Shown here: in pieces, positions 37,722 through 46,697 of the stretch
Position numbering within the stretch: position 1 is the first letter of the stretch
How the letters are laid out: each line of letters begins with the position of its first letter
Notes under the pieces: generated by a model
What the model was told of the DNA's origin: nothing
Seen by the model: only the letters and a program-made list of their open reading frames with translations
Database searches by the model: none
Source: Paenibacillus sp. An7
Lineage (GTDB): Bacteria; Bacillota; Bacilli; Paenibacillales; Paenibacillaceae
Reading direction: 5' to 3'
Assembly: GCF_009870785.1 (NCBI RefSeq)
Contig: NZ_WTWX01000002.1
Location: 395,484 to 459,483 of the forward strand
Length of the DNA stretch: 64,000 bases
Position numbers and translations under genes: made by a program

Positions 37722-39431
37722 TTACATTACCGTCCCTGTAATACTTGTTCCGCTCTTTTTGATTTTATAAGAGATAACCTCTCCACTCCAGAAATGGAAC
37801 TTCAGAATCACTTCTCCGTCGTTTACTTCATTAAAGAAAGCTGGTTTCAGTGTGATTTTCCTATCTTCATAGGAAGGGCTGAATGTATATTCGAACTCCT
37901 TATAGGAAGTCCAGTTCTGTGGACCTGCATTGCTTCCATCTGTATAGACAGCTTCCATCGTAGCAAGCAGATCTCCGTTAAAAGTAGTTGGAATGACAAA
38001 ATCACTCGTTGTTCCCTGTGCATTCTGCAGCTCAGGTTTACTGTTTGTGATCACACGGAACTTCCAGTCTGCACCTTTGTTGAATTCCGCAGTAATTACA
38101 GCATTCACTCCATACTCGCCTGAAGCTGTCAGTTCTGCTAATTTCGCTGCTTTAATGGTAAGTTTCTCGCCAGAAAGGTCATACTCTTTCTCTTTTTTCA
38201 GGTTCTTTCCATTCACACTCAGTTTCGTTAACCGATTGCCGTTTAAGTTCAGTTGGATCTGCTGATCCTGTCCAGCTGTGCCTTTTTCCACAAAAATAAG
38301 ATCCGTCTCAGCGGTAGCCGAGCGTGTCTTCCGTCCTGCTTTCATCATGTCAAAAAGGTCCTGATCAGACCATTTGTATTCCGTTCTGCTAAAGTGCTGT
38401 CCGTTATCCCACAGCATATGGGTAATATTTTTTTCGTTTAGAACATGCGTAAGGTATTCAAAGAACTTCAGTTTTTCACCTTGTTCAATCGTATTGGTAC
38501 TTTGGTCAAAACCAAGCAGCCCGTACTCACCTAAGATTACCGGTATACCTTTGGCAACAAAGATGTTGTAGACGTTATTGAAAGTTTGATCAATATCATT
38601 TTTTGTATCTTTTTCAAAACGAGTATAACCGGCAATGTTCACACTAAACGGCCAGAAGCCATAGTAATGAACGGTTGCGATAATGTTCTCATCGTTCAAT
38701 GTGGTAATGGTACGATAAAGATCATCCATACGTTCTTGTGATGGAGATGCTTCAAGTGTAGATAATACGAGTGGACGAGCAGCGTTGATCCCGCCAGACT
38801 CACGGACTATTTTATGAAAAGATAAATTCAGCTCTTTGAGCAAATCTAACTGTTTGGCTTCATCCGTTGTTCCGCCGTCCGTAAAGCGAGGTTCATTCAC
38901 ACTTTCAAACATCAATTTGTTTGACTGATTCTTGAAGTGATCGGCAATTTGTGTCCAAATGGCGTTGTATCTGGCAAGGACTTCATCATGTTTTTTCTCC
39001 ATCTGGCTGATCCAGACCCACGAATCGTGGTGTACGTTAATCATGACATACAACCCTTCATCAAGAGCCCACTGGACCACTTCCTGAACACGGTTCAGAT
39101 AAGCAGGTTCAATGGTATAGTCTGGTGCTGCTCCGATATGGGAGTCCCAGGTGACTGGAATCCGAATACTTTTATATCCCTCATCTGCAATATTCTGAAT
39201 TAATTCTTTCGTGATGCGCGGATTGCCCCAAGCCGTCTCATCTGCACCTACGGCATCCAGGGAGTTTCCAAGGTTCCATCCAGGCTGCATATCGTTTACG
39301 TACGACTGAAGCTTAGACTTGTTCCCCTTTGCTGCTTGTGCCTTGGCAGGAAGAAAGGTAGTAGAAAACAGGGAGAACATGAGTGCAAAAACCAGAGAAA
39401 ACGTGAGCATCGATTTCCATTTTTGATTCAC
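37722..39431 (-). CDS. Secreted endo-beta-glucanase/xyloglucanase, GH5_4 with X2 and CBM46
   Basis: A 569-residue modular enzyme started at GTG 39431 behind AAAGGAGATG. Signal peptide (cleavage after AQA), GH5 barrel (about 40-360) with acid/base Glu in SVNEPRF (about 180) and nucleophile in ILGEYGLLG (about 300), then an X2 Ig-like module (about 375-465) and a C-terminal CBM46-like module (about 470-569, FEYTFSP, LKFHFWSGEVISY). The same order is known from Bacillus Cel5B, which cuts xyloglucan and mixed-link glucan. A cre box lies just upstream. Confidence 0.9.
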   Translation of the reverse strand: MNQKWKSMLTFSLVFALMFSLFSTTFLPAKAQAAKGNKSKLQSYVNDMQPGWNLGNSLDAVGADETAWGNPRITKELIQNIADEGYKSIRIPVTWDSHIGAAPDYTIEPAYLNRVQEVVQWALDEGLYVMINVHHDSWVWISQMEKKHDEVLARYNAIWTQIADHFKNQSNKLMFESVNEPRFTDGGTTDEAKQLDLLKELNLSFHKIVRESGGINAARPLVLSTLEASPSQERMDDLYRTITTLNDENIIATVHYYGFWPFSVNIAGYTRFEKDTKNDIDQTFNNVYNIFVAKGIPVILGEYGLLGFDQSTNTIEQGEKLKFFEYLTHVLNEKNITHMLWDNGQHFSRTEYKWSDQDLFDMMKAGRKTRSATAETDLIFVEKGTAGQDQQIQLNLNGNRLTKLSVNGKNLKKEKEYDLSGEKLTIKAAKLAELTASGEYGVNAVITAEFNKGADWKFRVITNSKPELQNAQGTTSDFVIPTTFNGDLLATMEAVYTDGSNAGPQNWTSYKEFEYTFSPSYEDRKITLKPAFFNEVNDGEVILKFHFWSGEVISYKIKKSGTSITGTVM

Positions 39432-39461
39432 TTAATACATCTCCTTTATTCACACCTATTT

Positions 39462-39475
39462 TGGAAGCGTTTACC
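39462..39475 (-). promoter_or_regulatory. cre box upstream of the GH5 gene
   Basis: TGGAAGCGTTTACC agrees with TGnAAnCGnnnnCA at all but the last base, about 30-45 bp before the GTG start. CcpA repression is expected. Confidence 0.6.
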
Positions 39476-39626
39476 AAAAAGAATACCATATCCCTGTTTT
39501 CTTCACTACCCTGTGAATTGGCGACCATTTCATATGTTAATTAGTGAAATAAAACTTACGATACCTTCCGTTGCTTAAAGATATTAATTCAGTGATGTAT
39601 TCAATTAAGCTGAATTAACTAAAACA

Positions 39627-39671
39627 AAACCCTTAGAACATCGTAATTTTCATTACGTACTCTAAGGGTTT
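39627..39671 (-). terminator. Terminator of the purine permease gene
   Basis: AAACCCTTAGA (39627-39637) pairs with TCTAAGGGTTT (39661-39671), with an inner CGTAAT/ATTACG pair. Confidence 0.65.
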
Positions 39672-39714
39672 GCATATCTCTATTTTCTATTTTAATAAGG
39701 GAATCTCCAAAGTT

Positions 39715-41013
39715 CTAGTGTTCGAGGAACACGAGCTGAATGAAGAACAAAATTGCAAAAACATAGAAGATTGGATGTACATCTTTCCCTTTTCCGCGCA
39801 GCAGTTTGAGCAGAGGGTAGAAAATAAATCCTACGCCGATCCCTGTTGCAATACTGTGTGTAAGCGGAGTGAGAATAATGATGAGAAATGCCGGGAATGC
39901 TTCTTCCACATCAGACCATTTAACCTGACTGATTGCATTAATCATAAAGTAACCTACAATAATAAGCGCCGGAGCGGTAATTGCAGAAATGCCGGATAAT
40001 ACACCGATCAGCGGTGAGAAGAACAAGGTCAGTGCAAGCAGGATACTTACCACGACTGCAGTTAGACCCGTACGGCCGCCTGCTGCTACCCCTGTGCTCG
40101 ATTCAATATAAGCTGATGTTGGGCTTGTACCGAGCAAAGCTCCTGATGTTGTACCTACGGCATCCGCTAGAAGTGCGCCGCGTGAACGCGGAAATTTACC
40201 GTCTTTGATAAGGCCTGCCTTCTCTGCTACCCCAAGCATAGTGCCTGTTGTGTCAAACAGAGTAATCAGTAAGAAAGTAAAGATAACGGTGTAAAGTCCA
40301 CTGGAGAACACACCTGCGATATCAAGTTGGAATGCGGTTGATGACAGCCCTGTTGGCATAGATACAATGGATTCCGGCATCTGAAGCAATCCCATAAACC
40401 AAGCAATAATGGCCGTAACCACCATTCCAATGAATAAGTACCCTTTTACGTTATATGACATAAGCACCACAGTAATGAGTAGTCCAATAATCGTAAGCAT
40501 GGTCATTGGATCTGATAAATTACCTAGTGCAATCAGATTCGACTCGGAGGCAACAATAATACCTGCGTTTTGAAGTCCAACTGTCGTAATAAAAAGTCCG
40601 ATCCCTGCCGTGATAGCATGTTTCAGGCTCGCCGGTATGGCATCCAGCAGCATATACCTAAACGAAGTAAGTGACAGAATAATAAATAGCAAACCGGCAA
40701 TGAATACGGCACCAAGCGCTACCTGCCAAGAGACTCCATAACCCGCTACGACACTATATGCAAAAAACGCGTTAAGTCCCATTCCCGGAGCAATGACAAT
40801 CGGATAATTCGCACCAAGACCCATAATGAGTGTACCAATGATACTCGCAAGCACGGTTGCAATGAATACACCATTAAAATCCATTCCCGTACTGCTGAGC
40901 ATACCCGGATTCACAATGACGATGTAAACCATTGTAAAGAAGGTCGTGAGCCCCGCAATGATCTCCGTCGGGATGGTCGTTCCTCGTTCTTTTAATTTAA
41001 ACCATTTTTCCAT
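39715..41013 (-). CDS. NCS2-family purine permease (AzgA/PbuG-like)
   Basis: A 432-residue proton-coupled purine importer with about 13 membrane helices. AzgA-group motifs are present: EIIAGLTTFFTMVYIVIVNP, GMGLNAFFAYSVV and TSAYIESSTGVAAGGRTGLTA. The likely substrates are guanine, hypoxanthine or adenine. GGAGGCACAGCTTC precedes ATG 41013. A 190-nt leader with hairpins and a terminator-like element suggests control by transcription attenuation. Confidence 0.9.
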   Translation of the reverse strand: MEKWFKLKERGTTIPTEIIAGLTTFFTMVYIVIVNPGMLSSTGMDFNGVFIATVLASIIGTLIMGLGANYPIVIAPGMGLNAFFAYSVVAGYGVSWQVALGAVFIAGLLFIILSLTSFRYMLLDAIPASLKHAITAGIGLFITTVGLQNAGIIVASESNLIALGNLSDPMTMLTIIGLLITVVLMSYNVKGYLFIGMVVTAIIAWFMGLLQMPESIVSMPTGLSSTAFQLDIAGVFSSGLYTVIFTFLLITLFDTTGTMLGVAEKAGLIKDGKFPRSRGALLADAVGTTSGALLGTSPTSAYIESSTGVAAGGRTGLTAVVVSILLALTLFFSPLIGVLSGISAITAPALIIVGYFMINAISQVKWSDVEEAFPAFLIIILTPLTHSIATGIGVGFIFYPLLKLLRGKGKDVHPIFYVFAILFFIQLVFLEH

Positions 41014-41057
41014 TGAAGCTGTGCCTCCATGACTTGTATTATCATTCGAATCAAAGC

Positions 41058-41190
41058 AAAAAATCCTAATTCTTCATATAGGATGAGAAAATATAGGCTC
41101 CTATATTCGTAAGTAGGATGTAAGTTACGAATGACTGAAGTGTAAATCATTATTGTATTGATTATTTATTCCTTTATCCTGTCTACACTT
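41058..41190 (-). promoter_or_regulatory. Structured leader of the purine permease gene, candidate riboswitch or attenuator
   Basis: In transcript order: AAGTGTA (41184-41190) can pair with TACACTT (41138-41144); ATTCGTAA (41125-41132) with TTACGAAT (41105-41112); TATAG with CTATA around 41090-41103; and a terminator, ATCCTA with TAGGAT (41063-41084) plus six T. The early TATAGGA can also pair with TCCTATA of the terminator, so two exclusive folds exist. The purine riboswitch core was not found. Confidence 0.5.
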
Positions 41191-41208
41191 TGTAAAAGGA
41201 CAATAACA

Positions 41209-41237
41209 AGAATATTAAATATAACAAAAGAAGTCAA
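41209..41237 (-). promoter_or_regulatory. Sigma-A promoter of the purine permease gene
   Basis: On the minus strand TTGACT (41232-41237), 17 bp and TATTCT (41209-41214). The transcript would have a leader of about 190 nt. Confidence 0.6.
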
Positions 41238-41294
41238 CTATTTCACAAAAAAATCACGGTTATTCCCGAACTTTCATACCACCATATGCTTCCA

Positions 41295-42173
41295 TTATTC
41301 GCTTTTGATGGGGGTTCGGATGAAAGAAGGCGGTACTTGTTTATATTTTTTAAACGTACGGCTGAAGTAAGAAATATCATTGTACCCTGAGGCAAGGGCC
41401 ACCTCTGATATGGTCATTTCTGTATTGCGAAGCAGATATTCCGACTTATTGATACGGAACTGATTGATATACTCGGTCACTGTCTTGTTCGTCAGTTCAC
41501 TAAATAAGCGGCTGAAATGAAAACGGGATAACCCTGCCTTATGAGCCAGCAGCTCCACCGATAGTTCCTCCAGATAATGTTCCTCGATATATTTAAAAAT
41601 GGGAGCAAATCTCGTTAAATTTTTGGTGCGGCTATTATACTCAGCACTCGGCATGTGCTCTACAATATGTCTGCGGAACAATATCGTCAGCATCCGGTAC
41701 ATACTCGATTTAATGGCCATTTCATATCCAAGTTCTTTCCTCTGGAATTCTTGAAGAATTTGTTCAAATGCGGTGCGAAGTTCCGAATCATCTGGAATGT
41801 GGTTTTTGAACATGACATTATTTTGGGTCATCGGAGTAATGAACTTCGTCCCCACTGCATCCGGCGATGGGCTTTGTAATAGAGACAGATCCGTGATGAG
41901 CGCATTATACAGTACGTGGCCCGATACATTGATTCCGTGGTGCAGGTCATTACTATTGAGGACGATCAGGTCCCCTTCTTTGACCCGAGTTTGCTCCGAA
42001 TTGCATTCAATAATGGCTTCGCCTTTTGCAAAATATAAAATTTCCATATGTTCATGAAAATGAGGATGAAATAAGATTTGCCCTTTTTCGGTTGACTCAC
42101 AATAATGAAGCTTCAGTGGAAACTGCGGATCAGGCATATCCATCGGTTCCCGTAAAGCAGCGTCTCTATGCAT
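41295..42173 (-). CDS. AraC-family regulator (cupin plus HTH)
   Basis: A 292-residue regulator started at ATG 42173 behind GGAGG. Cupin sensor (about 25-110, HPHFHEHMEILYFAKGEAI) and double-HTH domain (about 190-290, LSVELLAHKAGLSRFHFSRLF; ASGYNDISYFSRTFKKY). Divergent from the sugar oxidoreductase/isomerase operon, which it probably activates. Ligand unknown. Confidence 0.88.
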   Translation of the reverse strand: MHRDAALREPMDMPDPQFPLKLHYCESTEKGQILFHPHFHEHMEILYFAKGEAIIECNSEQTRVKEGDLIVLNSNDLHHGINVSGHVLYNALITDLSLLQSPSPDAVGTKFITPMTQNNVMFKNHIPDDSELRTAFEQILQEFQRKELGYEMAIKSSMYRMLTILFRRHIVEHMPSAEYNSRTKNLTRFAPIFKYIEEHYLEELSVELLAHKAGLSRFHFSRLFSELTNKTVTEYINQFRINKSEYLLRNTEMTISEVALASGYNDISYFSRTFKKYKQVPPSFIRTPIKSE

Positions 42174-42356
42174 GGGCCATTCCTCCACTCATCGCACATT
42201 TGTTCAAATAATCAGCAACGCTCTACATGGCTTTCCCCGCAGGGTCTCCCTACAATAAAGGTAATTCTAGATGATAGAAAACAAAGGGGATAATCCTTAC
42301 ACCTCTGTTGTCTAGTATATCCTATTCTAGAAATTGAAGGGAGCACAAATTTACAT

Positions 42357-43421
42357 ATGACAACTCTTAAAATTGGTGTAATTGGTGCTGGGAGCATCTC
42401 GCAATATCATCTAACACCTTACAAAAACAATCCGAATACGGTTCTTCATGCGGTATGCGATATGAATGCCGAAAGAGCCAAACAAACCGCTGACAAATAC
42501 GAAGCACCACATGCCTATAGTGATTACAATGAACTGCTTGCTAATGAAGAAATCGATGCTGTCAGTATTTGTACATGGAATGATACTCATGCGGAGATCG
42601 CCATTGCAGCTTTAAAAGCAGGTAAGCACGTGCTGGTGGAGAAACCGCTTTGCCGTACCGTAGAAGAAGCTTATAAGATTCAACAAGCAGTACAAGAATC
42701 GGGTAAGATTCTGCAGGTCGGTTTCGTTCGCCGTTATGATCCGAATGCACAGATGCTTCGCTCTTTTATCGATAATGGAGAATTTGGTGAAATCTATTAT
42801 GCCAAAGCATCTTACATTCGCAGACTCGGCAACCCAGGCGGCTGGTTCTCGGATTCAAGACGTTCCGGCGGCGGCCCGCTCATTGATATCGGTGTCCACG
42901 TGATTGACCTCTGCTGGTATATGATGGGCAGACCAAAAGTAAAATCGGTTACAGGTAATACCTATCGTAAGCTTGGAGATCGCTCTAATGTCAAAAATCT
43001 TTCTTCCTATAAAGCAGCCGACTATAACCCGGATCAGCAAGATAATGATGTAGAAGATTTAGCAAATGCACTCATTCGTTTTGAGAACGGCGCTACCCTG
43101 ATGATCGATGTGAGTTTCACTCTTCACGCAAAGGAAAATGAAGGTTCAGTAAAATTGTACGGAGAAAAAGGCGGATTCGAGATTGATCCCGAAGTTGTTA
43201 TTGTTACCGAGAAGCATGACACAATCATCAACATCAGTCCGCAAACCGACAGCAAAGGATTCCAATTTGAAAAAGCATTCCAAGCAGAGATCGACCATTT
43301 TGTAGAATGTGTACAGACGGGTAAACAGCCCATCAGCCCTGTGGAAGACGGCGTAGAAGTCATGAAAATTCTTCGTGGTATTTATGAATCCGCAAGCACA
43401 GGAAAGGAAGTATACCTATGA
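42357..43421 (+). CDS. Gfo/Idh/MocA-family sugar oxidoreductase
   Basis: A 354-residue NAD(P)-dependent enzyme. Rossmann motif IGVIGAGSIS near the start, the conserved EKPLCRTVEEA (about 97) and the GGGPLIDIGVHVIDL helix (His near 181) of the catalytic region. Family members oxidise sugars or inositols. The stop overlaps the start of the next gene (ATGA). A GAAGGGAG site lies slightly far from ATG 42357. Confidence 0.88.
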   Translation: MTTLKIGVIGAGSISQYHLTPYKNNPNTVLHAVCDMNAERAKQTADKYEAPHAYSDYNELLANEEIDAVSICTWNDTHAEIAIAALKAGKHVLVEKPLCRTVEEAYKIQQAVQESGKILQVGFVRRYDPNAQMLRSFIDNGEFGEIYYAKASYIRRLGNPGGWFSDSRRSGGGPLIDIGVHVIDLCWYMMGRPKVKSVTGNTYRKLGDRSNVKNLSSYKAADYNPDQQDNDVEDLANALIRFENGATLMIDVSFTLHAKENEGSVKLYGEKGGFEIDPEVVIVTEKHDTIINISPQTDSKGFQFEKAFQAEIDHFVECVQTGKQPISPVEDGVEVMKILRGIYESASTGKEVYL

Positions 43422-44275
43422 AACTTGGACTTAGTTCTTACAGCTTGTATCAAGCGCTGAACAAAGGAACGATGACAATTGCAGATGTCATTGATTTTAC
43501 AGCTGATCATGGCGGAGAGCATATAGAAATTGTACCGCTTGGTTATACCCTGACAGAACAGCCTGAGCTGATTGATCTAATTGTAACAAAAGCTGCAGAG
43601 CGCGGTCTTGAAATATCCAATTATGCGATCGGAGCTAATTTTCTTGTAGACAGCGAAGAAGCCTACCAGCAAGAAATTGCACGTGTAAAAAAAGAGGTCG
43701 ATATTGCAAACAGGCTCGGCGTGAAGCTGATGCGTCATGATGTAGCTTCCTCTCCCGATGTATCTATCGCCAATTTTAATGCAAATATAGACCGGCTTGC
43801 TGACGCTTGCCGGGAGATTGCAGAATACGCTGCCACGTATGGCATTACCACGAGTGTAGAGAATCACGGCTATTTCATTCAGCACAGTGACCGGGTTCAG
43901 GCTCTGATTCATGCAGTGAATATGCCCAACTTCAAAACGACACTCGATGTAGGTAACTTCCTATGTGCAGATGAGCCGCCGCTTGCTGGTGTGAAGAATA
44001 ACCTTCCTTATGCATCCATTGTGCATATTAAAGATTTCTATGTTCGCCCTGCCGGGGAGAATCCAGGCGAAGGATTTTTTAGATCCACTGCTGGTAACTA
44101 TCTGCGCGGAGCAGTGGCGGGTCAAGGTGACATTCCACTGCGCGACATCATTCGAGTTATCAAATCTTCTGGTTATGACGGTTATATAAGTCTTGAGTTC
44201 GAAGGTCTTGAAGACTGCACGTTCGGCGCTCGTAATGGTCTAAGCAACGTGAGAAGATTTTGGGATGAAGCTTAG
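43418..44275 (+). CDS. Sugar phosphate isomerase/epimerase (xylose-isomerase-like TIM barrel)
   Basis: A 285-residue metal-dependent TIM-barrel protein of the AP-endonuclease 2 superfamily. Ligand motifs visible: TSVENHGYF (Glu), TTLDVGNFL (Asp), SIVHIKDFY (His) and ISLEFEGLED (Glu). The 4-bp overlap with the oxidoreductase makes translational coupling likely. The substrate is unknown, plausibly a keto-sugar made by the oxidoreductase. Confidence 0.85.
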   Translation: MKLGLSSYSLYQALNKGTMTIADVIDFTADHGGEHIEIVPLGYTLTEQPELIDLIVTKAAERGLEISNYAIGANFLVDSEEAYQQEIARVKKEVDIANRLGVKLMRHDVASSPDVSIANFNANIDRLADACREIAEYAATYGITTSVENHGYFIQHSDRVQALIHAVNMPNFKTTLDVGNFLCADEPPLAGVKNNLPYASIVHIKDFYVRPAGENPGEGFFRSTAGNYLRGAVAGQGDIPLRDIIRVIKSSGYDGYISLEFEGLEDCTFGARNGLSNVRRFWDEA

Positions 44276-44327
44276 GGTAATGTATTTCTGCAAACTACCA
44301 TCACACAGTGAATAAGGAGGTATAATC

Positions 44328-45209
44328 TTGTCCTTACCTAATAAAATCGGGGTTATCTCTGACAGTTTCCAAGCGGGTCTTCGAGAGGGGCTGAGGAAGT
44401 CAAAAGAAGTTGGTGCAGAAGGCGTACAAATCTATGCTGTATCCGGCGAGATGTCCCCCGAGAATCTATCAACTGCCGCACGGAAAGAACTGAAAAGCTA
44501 TATTGCAGATCTCGGACTTGAAATATCGGCTCTCTGCGGTGATCTTGGTGGTCATGGATTTCAAGATGCAGCGGTTAATCCGGAAAAAATCGAAAAGTCT
44601 AAACGCATTCTTGATCTCGCTGTAGAACTGGGAACGAATATAGTCACCACACATATTGGTATTGTTCCTGATGATGTGAACGGTCCCATCTACGCTGCAA
44701 TGCAATCTGCCTGTGAGGAACTTGGGGTCTATGCGAAGAGTATGAACGCCTACTTTGCCATTGAGACGGGACCTGAGCGCTCTGCTCATCTCAAAGACTT
44801 CTTAGATACACTCAGTACAAACGGCGTATCCGTTAATTTTGACCCGGCGAATATGGTCATGGTAACCGGTGATGATCCGGTGCAAGGCGTGAGGCTCCTG
44901 AAAGATTACATCGTCCACACCCATGTGAAAGACGGCATACAAATAAGAACCATCGATCCCAAAGAGGTTTATGGTTACCTTGGATATGAAGGTATGACGC
45001 ATGAAAAAATTGCGGAGATGGCTTCTTCCGGTGCCTCTTTCTTGGAAGTTCCGCTAGGTGAAGGCCAAGTAGATTTTGATGCGTACTTTGCTGCACTCCA
45101 AGAGATCGGATATAATGGTTACCTCACAATTGAGCGAGAAGTCGGTGTTTCACCGGAAGAAGATATTCGGAAAGCCGTTCAGTTTATTAAAAAGTATCGC
45201 GGGGAGTAA
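44328..45209 (+). CDS. Second sugar phosphate isomerase/epimerase
   Basis: A 293-residue TIM-barrel relative of the preceding protein, started at TTG 44328 behind AAGGAGG. Metal motifs: YFAIETGPE (Glu), VNFDPANMV (Asp), VHTHVKDG (His) and LTIEREVG (Glu). With the oxidoreductase and the first isomerase it forms a three-gene operon, probably for oxidation/isomerisation of a carbohydrate. A terminator follows. Confidence 0.85.
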   Translation: MSLPNKIGVISDSFQAGLREGLRKSKEVGAEGVQIYAVSGEMSPENLSTAARKELKSYIADLGLEISALCGDLGGHGFQDAAVNPEKIEKSKRILDLAVELGTNIVTTHIGIVPDDVNGPIYAAMQSACEELGVYAKSMNAYFAIETGPERSAHLKDFLDTLSTNGVSVNFDPANMVMVTGDDPVQGVRLLKDYIVHTHVKDGIQIRTIDPKEVYGYLGYEGMTHEKIAEMASSGASFLEVPLGEGQVDFDAYFAALQEIGYNGYLTIEREVGVSPEEDIRKAVQFIKKYRGE

Positions 45210-45242
45210 AACAGGAATCATGGAAGGCGTTGTAGATATAAT

Positions 45243-45279
45243 AAAGAGATCTGTCCATGATGGGTAGATCTCTTTATTA
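45243..45279. terminator. Bidirectional terminator
   Basis: AAAGAGATCT (45243-45252) and AGATCTCTTT (45266-45275) form a perfect 10-bp stem between convergent genes. Confidence 0.75.
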
Positions 45280-45298
45280 ATATTCTTTATTAACACTC

Positions 45299-46579
45299 TT
45301 AATAGAACCGATAGAGTCGTACCCCATGTGGCGGCACAGTAGCCTGAAGTACTCCTTCCGTAAGTTCAGCTGGTGCACCACTCCACAGTTCATTTCCAGC
45401 AGTGCTGCCTCCGAGGCCAATTTGCTCAATATCCAAGTCTACTGAAAGCTGGCTCTCACCGATATTGAATATGGCTGCGTAGTGAGGTCCTTCGGTATCT
45501 TCGGCCGTCCAAACGATGAGATCTCCTTGACGTAAGGCTTCTTTCGCTCCGCGGCTCTCCTGGTGCATGCGCAGAACCTCACGGTTCGTAAGCAGCGACA
45601 GCGTCCAGTCATCGCAGTCTCGTAATTCGCCCCCAAAGATGAGCGGCGAGCGGAAAATGCTCCAAAGCGACATCATGGTTAGCTGTTCATCACGTGTAAA
45701 CCGGGTCCAGCGGTCCGCACCCCCGCCATCCACCGAGCGAATGCCGATGTGACCGAGCGGCAGCATGTCGCAGTCAGGCCAGGAACCTGCCTCGGGTATG
45801 CCCTGCCATGCCCTGCACCGATCAAACATATCCAAAAGGAGCGGCCACTGATCCCAAAAGTCATCTGTGACACGCCACATGTTCGCATGCGAAGTGAAAA
45901 ACTCCGCATATTCTACCGGAGCAGGCCCAGGAGATAGGCTTAACACCATAGGTCGACCGCAGTTCTCGATCGCTTTTGCGATCATAGCGATCTCCGGCTG
46001 ATGGGTGTCATACAGTCTGGAAGCTGCAATATCATCCACTTTTACCAAGTCAACACCCCATTCTGCGTACAATTCAAAGAGAGAATTGTAATAAGCCTGT
46101 GCCCCTTCCTTCGACGCATCCACGCCATACATATCCGTATTCCATGGACAGATCGAATTCGTATGCGCAATATCGCGTGCGGTCGCCGTCGTACCAAGAA
46201 TGGAAGTGCCCGCATGGGCCGCTTGCCGAGGTATGCCGCGCATAATATGTATACCAAATTTAAGCCCAAGGCTGTGTACATAATCGGCTAACGGTTTAAA
46301 TCCTTGTCCATCTGCCGCGGAAGGAAAGCGGTTCTCAGCAGGCATGAGCCGGGAATATTCATCCATTACAAGGGGAACAAACGGCCGGTATTGTGAGGAG
46401 TTCGCATGAGGCTCGTACCACTGAATGTCGACGGTAATGTAGCTCCATCCGTATGCTTTGAGATGCTTTGCCATGTATTCCGCATTGCCCCGAATTTCGT
46501 CTTCTGTTACGGCTGCACCGTAGCAATCCCAACTGTTCCAGCCAAGCGGCGGCGTAGGCGCTGCAAGCTTATGATCCAT
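45299..46579 (-). CDS. GH27 alpha-galactosidase-like glycosidase
   Basis: A 426-residue cytosolic protein started at ATG 46579 behind AAAGGAG. PPLGWNSWDCYG at the N-terminus, the nucleophile region LVKVDDIA (Asp near 182) and the acid/base region WRVTDDFWD (about 237), then a C-terminal beta-sandwich. The WNSWDCYGAA and VDIQWYE substitutions differ from classical alpha-galactosidases (usually WN-W and DDCW), so it could act on beta-L-arabinopyranosides or another sugar. The AraC regulator gene lies directly upstream on the same strand. Confidence 0.85.
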   Translation of the reverse strand: MDHKLAAPTPPLGWNSWDCYGAAVTEDEIRGNAEYMAKHLKAYGWSYITVDIQWYEPHANSSQYRPFVPLVMDEYSRLMPAENRFPSAADGQGFKPLADYVHSLGLKFGIHIMRGIPRQAAHAGTSILGTTATARDIAHTNSICPWNTDMYGVDASKEGAQAYYNSLFELYAEWGVDLVKVDDIAASRLYDTHQPEIAMIAKAIENCGRPMVLSLSPGPAPVEYAEFFTSHANMWRVTDDFWDQWPLLLDMFDRCRAWQGIPEAGSWPDCDMLPLGHIGIRSVDGGGADRWTRFTRDEQLTMMSLWSIFRSPLIFGGELRDCDDWTLSLLTNREVLRMHQESRGAKEALRQGDLIVWTAEDTEGPHYAAIFNIGESQLSVDLDIEQIGLGGSTAGNELWSGAPAELTEGVLQATVPPHGVRLYRFY

Positions 46580-46697
46580 TTTCAAAAGCTCCTTTACTGT
46601 TTAATATTGCTCTTATACCTCTTGCTATGTTTAGCATAGTAAAGGAGATTCGTAATATCTACAGTAATCTTGAAAGCCGAATAGTAAAATATTGCGG

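Noticed and set aside
41014-41237. Canonical purine riboswitch before the purine permease
   Set aside because: The conserved junction and loop bases of the purine aptamer are not present on the transcribed strand; only generic hairpins and a terminator are visible.
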